Shown here piece after piece: positions 1-9,250 of a DNA stretch of 64,000 bases. Position numbers and translations under genes: made by a program. Positions within the stretch are counted from its first letter, which is position 1; every line of letters begins with the position of its first letter. This stretch comes from Maylandia zebra (Eukaryota > Chordata > Actinopteri > Cichliformes > Cichlidae): the NCBI RefSeq assembly GCF_041146795.1, contig NC_135177.1, forward strand, positions 24,216,560 to 24,280,559, given 5' to 3'. The notes below the pieces were generated by a model. That model did not search any database and was not told the origin of the DNA. It was given only the letters and a program-made list of their open reading frames with translations.

Positions 1-39
1 CTACAGTCAGTGCTTAATCAATGAGATTTATGCTCTTAC

Positions 40-103
40 CATAAACGCACGTCATGAGGTATCCAGTTAAAATGACTTTAATAACCATCATCATCCCCAC
101 CAT
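40..103 (-). CDS. Candidate signal-peptide first exon of a gene running off the left edge (partial)
   Basis: Read on minus, an ATG at 103-101 opens a 21-codon hydrophobic stretch (MVGMMMVIKVILTGYLMTCV...) that ends at a GTAAGA donor with exon end at 40, in phase 1. A short hydrophobic first exon ending in phase 1 is typical of secreted or type I membrane immune proteins; this is family knowledge, not proof. The rest of the gene lies left of position 1, so the product cannot be named. About 290 bp upstream (391-406) is an ISRE-like site in the orientation expected for this gene. The call rests on one exon and may be chance. Confidence 0.35.
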
Positions 104-949
104 AGTGCAAGTGTTCCCAGTTTTTTTGTAAATTAAAATTAGAAGGATATCAAATAACTGCTGAGTGCACCACAGCACTTTCACTTTTGATTTCAACAAC
201 TACCACCGCATTATTCAGGAGTTTACTGCCTAGAGTTGTTTATATCCGTTCTTCACTCCATCGATGGCGATCATCATACGTGCTGGACTTTAAATTTAAC
301 GCAATCTAAAAGTAAACAATAAAGGTAGTTCAAGAGTCTGTGCAGCTGTTTCTTTGTCAGGAGCATGCGCACTGTAGCAGTGGGTGGAATGAAAGTGAAA
401 GCGAACAGGCAGGATCGCCCAATGACAGAACAGAGGTCCGTCATCAGTCAATGCGGAAACAAGCACACACGCTCATTTTAACGTAAATCGACAACATAAA
501 TAAAATATATGGATGAATGAATTAATAATTAAATAAATAAATCTTCTTTTGTCTGTTTGGTTTTAGGGTTACCAAAGTGGATCATGGATAGGGACAGGGA
601 CTGGACATCCATGCTTTGTCCAGTCCACACAAGCATGTCTCCAAACCGTTCAACCAGAGGTGTCTCCACTGTGTCCCTCTGATGTGTCTGATTTCTTATA
701 GACCCTAATGAAGACTTAGATTCTAAATGTATTGGTCTGTTTTGTTTGCTGAATTTCTCCAAGAATAAATTGTTACAGGATTTTATCCTGGGCTCTGTGT
801 TGGCCCTGCGACAACATGGTGACCTGTCCAGGGTGCACCCTGCTTCTAACCTTATGGTACTGTAGCTCGGATAGGCTCCAGTGTTGCTCAAGTTCAGATA
901 GTTATAGACACAATGTGCCCCCTATGTTTTTCTCCTAAGCAAAATGATT
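104..949. other. Intergenic stretch with one interspersed repeat
   Basis: No gene recognised. It contains the ISRE-like site at 389-406, AT-rich sequence near 490-545, and at about 785-885 a copy, in a degraded state, of the widespread fish repeat whose core reads 'gacctgtccagggtg'. The 120-codon minus-strand open frame across 529-891 is made largely of this repeat and is not a gene. A related copy lies at 49163-49247. Confidence 0.5.
389..406 (-). promoter_or_regulatory. ISRE-like interferon response element
   Basis: The plus strand reads GAAAGTGAAAGCGAAC; the minus strand therefore has the TTTCNNTTTC core that IRF and ISGF3 proteins bind. It lies about 290 bp upstream of the putative minus-strand signal exon at 40-103. 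A match this short can occur by chance, so the function is inferred. Confidence 0.3.
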
Positions 950-2850
950 AAATTCCTGCATGTCTCCTGCTTCACCACTGAGAAATGCACATACTCCAGT
1001 TTGCTTGTTTGAATCTGCCTGTTATCCATGTTTACAATGCAAAAGCAACACACCAAAGCCTGAAACAAAAGTACAGTGGGATGCAAAAGTTTGGGCAACC
1101 TTGTTAATAGTCATTATTTTCTTGTATAAATTGTTGGTTGTTACAATAAAAAAAAATGTCAGTTAAATATATCATATAGGAGACACACACTGTGATATTT
1201 GAGAAATGAAAAGAAGTTTATTGGATTTACAGAAAGTGTGCAATAATTGTTTAAGCAAAATCATGCAGGTGCATAAATTCGGGCACTGTTGTCATTTTAG
1301 TGATTCCAAAACCTTTAGAACTAATTATTGGAACTCAGATTGGCTTGGTAAGCTCAGTGACCCCTGACCTACATACACAGGTGAATCCAATAATGAGAAA
1401 GAGTATTTAAGAGGGTCAATTGTAAGTTTCCCTCCTCTTTTAATTTTCTCTGAAGAGTAGCAACATGGGGGTCTCAAAACAACTCTCAAATGACCTGAAG
1501 ACAAAGACTGTTCACCATCATGGTTTGGGGGAAGGATACAGAAAGCTGTCTCAGAGATTTAAGCTGTCTGTTTCCACAGTTAGGAACATATTGAGAAAAT
1601 GAAAGACTACAGGCTCAGTTCAAGTTAAGGCTCGAAGTGGCAGACCAAGAAAAATCTCGGATAGACCGAAGCGACGAATGGTGAGAACAGTCAGAGTCAA
1701 CCCATAGACCAGCACCAAAGACCTACAACATCATCTTGCAGCAGATGGAGTCACTGTGCATCGTTCAACCATTTGGCGCACTTTACACAAGGAGATGTTG
1801 TATGCAAAAGTGAAGCCTTTTCTCTGCCCACAGCACAAACAGAGCCGCTTGAGGTTTGCTAAAGCACATTTGGACAAGCCAGCTTCATTCTGGAATAAGG
1901 TGCTGTGGACTGATGAAACTAAAATTGAGTTATTTGGACATAAGAAGGGGTGTTATGCATGGAGGAAAAAGAACACAGCATTCCAAGAAAAACACCTGCT
2001 GCCTACAGTAAAATATGTGGTCATCAAGACAACGACCCAAAACACTGCTCAAAATCCACTAAGGCATTCATGCGGAGAAAAAAGTACAACGTTCTGGAAC
2101 GGCCATCTCAGCCCAGACCTGAATATTATTGAAAATCTGTGGTGTGTGTTAAAGAGCGCTGTCCATGCTCGGAAGCCATCAAACCTGAATGAACTAGAGA
2201 TGTTTTGTAAAGAGGAATGGTCCAAAATACCTTCAACCACAATCCAGACTCTCATTGGAACCTACAGGAAGCGTTTAGAGGCTGTAATTTCTTCAAAAGG
2301 CAGATCTACTTCATATTGATTTCATTTCTTTTTTTGTGGTGCTCAAATTTATGCACCTGCCTGATTTTGTTTAAACAATTATTGCACACTTTCTGTAAAT
2401 CCAATAAACTTCATTTCACTTCTCAAATATCACGGTGTGTGTCTCCTATATATTTAACTGACATTTTTTATTGTAACAACCAACGATTTATACAGGAAAA
2501 TAACGACTATTAACAAGGTTGCCCAAACTTTTGCATCCCACTGTATAACTGAGACTTATGGAAAATTCAAAACATCTACAAGTATTTCATGTTGAAGCCG
2601 AGTGAGATCTATAGGTTGGCACTCGAGTGGAGAAAAGCATAAATTGGCGAATGTGTTCACAAGAATCAGCATCTTCTGCTGGCAAGCATATGGACATAAT
2701 CATAATGAATGAGGTGAATATGATCAAGTGTAGAGGTTTGATCAAGGTGATGGCATTGTTGTAGTGTGACCAGAAACATAGGGGAGACCTGGTGGGTTCT
2801 GATATTATTAGATCACATGAAAATCTGCAAATCAACACCATAAGAGGAAG
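950..2850 (-). pseudogene. Decayed C1r copy 1, split by a Tc1 element
   Basis: 950-1073 aligns by eye with the start of the last protease exon of the C1r copies (5468-5102 and 9617-9251), with many mismatches and no usable frame. 2668-2850 aligns with their middle protease exon (the blocks around 'gtcattgttgtagt' and 'catgaaaatctgcaa'). Between them sits the Tc1 element 1074-2543, inserted at a TA at the edge of the first block. Exon order and strand agree with the intact genes. No CUB, EGF or CCP exons remain. It is the most diverged member of the array, so probably the oldest dead copy. Confidence 0.65.
1074..2543 (+). mobile_element. Tc1/mariner-type transposon with long terminal inverted repeats, dead transposase
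   Basis: The ends are mirror images: CAGTGGGATGCAAAAGTTTG at 1074 and its complement ending at 2543, flanked by TA on both sides. The inverted similarity runs about 200 bp inward from each end. The transposase frame begins at ATG 1465 and reads a Tc1-like helix-turn-helix N-terminus, but has in-frame stops at 1600 and 1705. The middle of the DDE domain is deleted near 2010-2025. The second catalytic region (QDNDPKH) lies in another frame (about 2019-2040), and the third (SPDLNIIENLW) returns to the first frame, which stops at 2319. It cannot encode a working transposase. Confidence 0.9.
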
Positions 2851-3097
2851 GGGGGGAAGTATTCAATAAGCAAATATCAAATAACACATGCAATTGAACC
2901 TGTTAAATTTGATACAGGTTGCCCGTTACAACATAACTATTTGAAGTCATAATTAACTGGTCTTGCAACTATGCTTGCTCTCCTGGCTCCATTTATACTC
3001 ATGATATACTCTTACACTTAAGGGATTTTGCTGTCTGACAACAGACTGAAGACTTAAATGTGTGATTAAATGCCTTTATGCTAACAACAGATTGTTA

Positions 3098-3820
3098 CCT
3101 GGTATGCACTCAACCCACCAGCTGACAATCCCAGCAGCCCAGTGTCTCTGTCACCCTGGCACGAGTCCTTCCCACCTTCAGGGAGTTCAGCACAAAACAT
3201 GTTATTTGTTAATTCTGGTATTTCATGTGTCTCCTTGTGGAAATACACATGCTCATTATTGAAAGACCAAAGCCCGAAACCAGCGTGAAAACAAAAATAC
3301 AGCAGTGACTTCCTGTAAATCTTTTCCACAAAATTAGTGAAATTTATACATGTTGTTACTTAGGGGAGAAGAACAAATTCAAAAATTTATGAGGAAAATG
3401 TTTACTCCTTTTAGATAAATATGATACTTTTAAAAAATCTAATGTATTTATTTGCCTCTTATTTCAGTTATGTGTGTAGTACCCTCCTCTGGCAAACATA
3501 TGGGCATTACACATGAGATTATGAGATCTACTTTTGCACTCTGATCAAGTCAGTACCATTGCTGTAGTCTGTACTGCTGGAGTAGTTGTACTCAGGGTGA
3601 AAATAGACTGAGCTGCTTACTGAAGAGAGCGCTGAAATGTTCTGATATCATTAAGTTACATAAAAATCTGAAACCAGTAGATACAGAGGTCCCATTGCTT
3701 TTGCAGGATGAGAGGATAAGGTTGAGAATATTGGGGAGACTGGATTTGTCCGTGCATGACAGGCTCAGTGTTGGAGAGCTGCCGGCACTCGCTCACTGAA
3801 AACCACAGACACCTGGAAAA
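3098..3820 (-). pseudogene. Decayed C1r copy 2 (protease exons fused to a CUB1 exon)
   Basis: 3098-3286 matches the last protease exon; the minus strand still reads a recognisable [19 protein letters not shown], after which the frame is lost at the catalytic Ser. 3480-3670 matches the middle protease exon. At about 3680 the sequence jumps directly into a copy of the first CUB exon (3683-3815) with the same acceptor region. All exons between CUB1 and the middle protease exon are missing, so a deletion of several kb removed the gene body. Its upstream region (3816-5030) is still highly similar to the upstream region of copy A (8201-9240). Confidence 0.75.
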
Positions 3821-6177
3821 GTGAAAAAATCAGAGCGCTGGAGCTGAGTCAGTCGTCCAAGGTTGATGCAAACAGAACAAGAGCAAATAAAGTGATGCAA
3901 TCGCTGATTTTTATTTTAATTTTAACATCAACTTTCTTCTAACACCAAACTGGTTTCTTCTATATTACTAACAATTTGCTCGCCTTGTTCAATTTTAACA
4001 GCTTCATGTCTAGAACATTGGTTGTAGACGGAGCATAATGATTAAAAAAAACACCATATAACAAAAAGCTCTAAAATCTTGATAGGCTTTGTGAGCTAAA
4101 TTGGAAATTCACAAAAGAAAAAGAAAAACAGCCCATGTCTGTAAAGCTCTGGCATTGATTGAACTTCCAGAAGAGATCTCTCAGACTGGAATGAACCATG
4201 ACTGTCACACAGAAGATGATTAGCTATATTTAGCACTGGAATTTGAACTGGACTTTTTGTGGTAAATGTTGTATTTATATAGCGCTTTACTAGTCCCTAA
4301 GGACCCCAAAGCGCTTTACATATCCAGTCATCCACCCATTCACACACATTGTAGCCACAGCCACCCTGGGGCGCACTGACAGAGGTGAGGCTGCCGGATA
4401 CTGGCGCCACCGGGCCCTCTGACCACCACCAGTAGGCAACGGGTGAAGTGTCTTGCCCAAGGACACAACGACCAAGACTGTCCAAGCCGGGGCTCGAACC
4501 GGCAACCTTCCGATTACAAGGCGAACGCCCAACTCTTGAGCCACGATCGCCCGTCTTCAAGCTTCTTCTTTTTTTCTTTGTTTGCTTTGGTAAAAACAAG
4601 TAGAAACATGATTTGTATGGGAGAAAAAATGCCAATAATGCCTCGAACATGGTTGCACATAAAAGCCGAAAGAATTTAAGTTCGTATCAAGTACAAACCT
4701 GTAGAGAATGAGCCGAAGGAAAAGCACATGGAAAGAGAGCGGGCCTTCTTTGTTAGAGCGGGATGAAATGACTGATGATGTGTTTATCATTTTCAAAGTG
4801 GGAGGATTTGATTAATCTTTGACACAAGAAAAAAACGCATGCAGATCTGCATTAACTATCTTTATTCAAACGTAGTAAAAGACAGGCGTTACAGGGATTT
4901 AAAGACTATGCACCGACTTTCAGACAGTATTTTGTGGTTGTTTCCAGAAAGCGGAAAATCAAAAACTGAGCTTTTAGTGAAATATAGATTAAAAATTCTC
5001 AAATCAAACTCCACAGCAGAGCGAAAATAGTATAATATTTATTGTCCAAATGTTTTGCCTCATCGTGTATTTACACCGTGTTGTACTGAATTACTGTAAC
5101 TTTAGTTCTCCTGCATGGTCTTCTGGATCCAGTTCAGGTAATTAGCGACTCTGGTATAGACTCCATATGTGCCCTTTCTTCCACACTCAACCCCCCAGCT
5201 GACAATCCCAGCAGCCCATTGTCGCCCATCTTTAGTCAGAGTGAAGGGGCCCCCAGCGTCACCCTGGCAAGAGTCCTTCCCACCTTCAGGGAGTCCAGCA
5301 CAAAACATGTTATTTGTTAAGTCTGGTATGTTGTTACGTCTTCTCCTTGCCGAAGTGACTGAATCCCTGCATGTCTGCTGGTCCACCACTGGGAGATAAA
5401 CATACTTCAGTTGATTTGTTAGAATGCGACGATTATTCTCGTTTGTAACACCAAAGCCAGACACCAGCCTGAAAGAATACAAAACACATTCATTGTGGGC
5501 TCAGTAAAATTTTTACTAATCCAGAACCTTAAAGATAATAGCTTGTCAAAATAAAGTGGTTAACAAACAATGAGAGCACTTAAAAGTAACATCAAATTTT
5601 ATACAGTGTAGATGACATTAAAGAGACTTCAAAATCATTATGACACAATAGTAGTTTGTTTACCCCATCACACCAGTATCATATGTGGCTCCCGGTTCTG
5701 GCAAACACACTGGCATTACAGATGAGTTGAATGTGAGTGTGTCTTCCAGTTTGATCAGGGCAATGTCATTGTTGTAGTCTACATAGTTGGGGTTGTTGTA
5801 CTCAGGGTGAACATGGATTGAGGCAGCAAACAGAGGAGATTTCTCGAGGGCTTTTACCTCATTAAGTCCCATGAAAATCTGCAAGTCAATATCATAAAAG
5901 GAAAGACTTACCAAGGGAATCCCAATCAGACAAAGATCATGCAAAGTAATCCTCACAGTCAACTACTTACCCGTAGAGTTTCATTTGATACCACCACTCC
6001 CCTATTTACTACATAATGAGCTGCTGTCATAATCCACCGGTCTCCAATCACCATGCCTCCTCCCCTGTTTCCACTTACACTCAGTAGCACTTGCCAGGGG
6101 ATTGTATTATCTGGAGCATCCTGGCCTCCAAAGATCCTCTGATACACATTGATGTGATTTGTTGGCTGACCACAAAC
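3683..6177. repeat. Left copy of a long direct segmental duplication (partner about 8075-10327)
   Basis: From the CUB1 exon of the downstream copy, through the spacer, to the first protease exon of the upstream copy, this block matches about 8075-10327. From the stop codon back to the first protease exon the offset is exactly 4149 bp at every exon boundary, introns included, so that part has essentially no net indels. Similarity stops within a few bases upstream of the protease-exon acceptor (6177 versus 10326). The array therefore grew by units that span gene borders. Confidence 0.85.
4261..4554 (-). mobile_element. tRNA-derived SINE inserted in duplicated C1r upstream DNA
   Basis: On minus the element starts with a tRNA-like head (GGCTCAAGAGTTGGG as box A, GGTTCGAGCCCC as box B) and runs into a body ending in 'agcgctatataaatac'. 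The paralogous site near copy A (8690-8715) reads straight through 'ctttttgtcttcaag' without it, which gives the boundaries and shows that the SINE arrived after the duplication. Related copies are at 31353-31635 and 37397-37724. The tRNA-derived class is clear; the family name is not certain. Confidence 0.85.
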
Positions 6178-8583
6178 TGGATAAGATGAACAGAACTCAG
6201 GTGTAAGCAAAGGCTTCATGCTTTCATTTTGAAGTCCTAAATTTGTTATTAGAGTATTTTATTTTGACAGCACATCAGTACCTGCTATGCAGGTTGGGAG
6301 AGGGAGTTGCCACTGCCCGTCGCTTTGACACATGGCTGAGAATGTCTTAATCTCTTGTTGTCCCTGAAAATATATGACTGTTACACACATTTTCTAATTG
6401 ACAAATTCACCAAAGAAAAAACCTAAAGAAAAATGAAGAAAGATCTGCTTCTGTTGCTCAAACACAGACACATGGAGATAGCAAAAAAAACTCTATAAAT
6501 ATCCTGTGAGGGAAAAGAGGCTGTTAATAAAGTTCACTGATGCACACTGTAGTAAACAATGAAAATGTCATATTACCATCATCAACTTGTATTCTTGGTC
6601 ACAAGTGACATGGATCGAGTCTCCACTAAAGTATTCATTTAAATCAGGAGTGATCCTGCCTTTTGTCACACTCCCTGGGTGTGGACATTTCACCTCTGTA
6701 AAGAACGCAGCAACCAAACATGAATGAACAGCATGAGAAAAATAGTTTTAAACTGCTAACGTGGAAATGCCACCTCTCCTCCTCACCATGTGTGCTATAT
6801 TGCAGGCTCCAGCCGTTGCTCAGACCTTCCTCCTCAGTGTGGTAGTCCAGCCTGACTGTACTTGAGTTTGTAACTATCAGACCAGGACTCTTTGTTCCAC
6901 AAAATTTCATAGCTAATCTGCCTGGAATGGTCACCTATGAGGGGAGAGATAGTGGAACGCTACATACAGACCAGAGGAGCATGGTTTGTAACTTTTAATC
7001 CCTGTGGGTACCGCGAGTCGTTACCTGTAAAAAGTGACCTTGGCAGCTTGAACCATGCTGATTATCTTTATTATCAATGTGAAAATTGTCTCTGAAGTTG
7101 AGCGTCACGATGAATCTGGGCTCCACAGAGATGATGTACTTGCAGGAGAGAAAAGGGGGTGAGGGTTTAGGATACCCTGGACTGGACAGATGTCCTTCAT
7201 GCTTGTCAAAAACACACCCACCACAGGACACTGGGCAAGAACCAAAGGTCAGTATAATAATAACAGTAAGAGAATCAGTAATCAGCATACCACCTCAACC
7301 ATATTCTAGCGACTGAGCTTCATATGACAAGTATTAATGTACAAAAAGGCCTAATTTCTTGTATTCGACACTTACACAGACATGTGCGCTGGTCTAAATG
7401 AAGCTTGTAACCACTGTGGCAGGAGCAGTGGTAGGACCCAGCAGTGTTGATACAGATTTGAGAGCAAAGCGGACCTGAATCCAGTCCTGGGTCTGTTTTG
7501 GAACACTCGTCTATGTCTATTTAAAGAATATTTACTGTGTTAAACTTTTCCTGAAGCTGTTGATGAAATAGTACATTAATGGGAGTTGGAAAATTTCAGG
7601 AAAACTGTACCTATTGCCTTATACGTGGCAGAAAAACCAGTATGTTGTTGATGCTCTGGTGTAGAGTCACTTGTTTGGAATACGAGAGTCAGTTTGTTGC
7701 CTGGAGAAAGGATCGTCTCGTCACCATGGTGATCAGTAGAGTTTCCCTGGCCACAAAACTTTCCCAAAACCTTTTCATCGTAGAAAAACTGGAAAATTAA
7801 GTCAAAACTCATGTTAACAAACTGCTTTTGTAAAAAAAAAACAAAATTCTAAACCAACGTCTTAATTCAAATTAACTTCCAATCAAACTGAATGAATGAA
7901 TACACTAAAATTGAAAACTGCAATATAAAAAGTTTTGTATCTTGTTTGAAATATTTTTTAAATTCAGATCTAATCAAAGCTCTGACTGTGAGAGAGTCTT
8001 GACTGCAGTCTGCAGAAACTTTAATATCCAGATGTGTTAAAGACAGCTGGATCTGGTAACCCCTGGGAACCCAGAGGTCCCATTGCTTTTGCAGGTGGGG
8101 AGGATAAGGTCGCGGATATTGGGGAGACTGGATTTGTCCGTGCATTTCAGGCTCAGTGGTGGACAGCTGCTGGCACTCGCTCACTGAAAACCACAGAAAC
8201 CTGGAAAAGCAAATAAACAGAGAGCTGGAGCTGAGTCAGTCGTCCAAAGTTGATGCAAACAGAACAAGAGCAAATAAAGTGACACAACCGCTGATTTTCA
8301 CTTTAATTTTAACATCAACTTTCTTCAATCACCAAGCTGATTTCTTCTACATTACTAACAATTTGTTCAACGTCTTCAACTTTAACAGCTATATGTCTAG
8401 AACATTGGTTGTAGATGAAGCATAATGATTAAAAAAAACATCATATAACAAAAAGCTCTGCAATACTGATAGGCTCCATGAGCTTAATGAGAAATTCACC
8501 GAAATAAAAGATTCTTTAATACAACGAACAAATTAAAAAAATCTTCATCACACTCACCAAATGATGCAGTGGGTCCAGCCCAT
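5102..8583 (-). CDS. c1r: C1r-like complement protease, copy A: lacks CCP2 and the catalytic serine
   Basis: Eleven coding exons on minus: 8583-8558, 8200-7987, 7788-7611, 7516-7376, 7230-7025, 6934-6787, 6695-6577, 6363-6282, 6176-5971, 5878-5664, 5468-5102. They sum to 1902 nt, 633 aa. Order: signal peptide ([15 protein letters not shown]), CUB1, Ca-binding EGF (DIDEC), CUB2, CCP1, then the S1 protease domain after activation site R-IFGG. His425 (TAAHY) and Asp478 (NNDIAL) are present, as is the trypsin-type Asp six residues before the active site, but the catalytic position is Ala583 (GDAGGP, codon GCT). CCP2 exons are absent: only 105 bp separate CCP1 from the protease exons. Known family role: C1r activates C1s in the C1 complex. 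This copy should be proteolytically dead. Candidate polyadenylation signal at 5038-5043. Expression unknown; it could be a decoy or a pseudogene in the making. Confidence 0.88.
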
Positions 8584-9250
8584 GTTTGTAAAGCTCTGGT
8601 GTTGATTGTACTTCCAGAAGAGATGTCTCAGACTGGAATGAACCATGACTGTCACACAGAAGATGATTAGCTGTATTTAGCACTGGAATTTGAACTGGAC
8701 TTTTTGTCTTCAAGCTTTTTTATCTTTGTTTGTTTTGGCAAAAACAAGTAGAAACATGATTTGTACGGGAGAAAAAATGCCAATAATGCCTCGAACATGG
8801 TTGTACATAAAAACCAAAAGAATTTAAGTTCGTATCAAGTACAAACCTGTAGAGAATGAGCCGAAGGAAAAGCACGTGGAAAGAGAGCGGGCCTTCTTTG
8901 CATATAAAAGTATTGCTTAGTAATGTTAGAGTGGGATGAAATGACTGATGATGTGGTTATTGTTTTTAAAGTGGGAGGATTTGATTAATCTTAGACACAA
9001 GAATAAAACACATGCAGATCTGCATTAACTATCTTTATTCAAACGTAGTAAAAGACAGGCTTTGCAGGGATTTAAAGATAATGCATTGACTTACAGACAG
9101 TAAATCAATAACTGAATTTATAGAGTTTTTTAATGAAATATAGATTAAAAATTCTCAAATCAAACTCCACAACAGAGAAAATTTAGTTTATTATGCAATT
9201 TTTTTTTCTCATCGTGTATTTACACCGTGTTGTACTGAATTACTGTAACT
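8584..9250. other. Intergenic spacer between C1r copies A and B
   Basis: 667 bp holding the 5' flank of copy A and the 3' flank of copy B. It is paralogous to 4100-5101, apart from the SINE inserted there. A TATA-like TAAATA lies about 100 bp upstream of the copy A start (minus strand). Polyadenylation-type TTTATT (AATAAA on minus) is at 9187-9192, about 60 bp past the copy B stop. Confidence 0.5.

Noticed and set aside
529-891. 120-codon open frame on minus
   Set aside because: Its body is antisense of a common interspersed fish repeat (core near 785-885); no splice or domain support.
6177-6281. A hidden CCP2 exon in C1r copy A
   Set aside because: Only 105 bp lie between the flanking exons and they show no cysteine pattern or similarity to the CCP2 exons of copy B.
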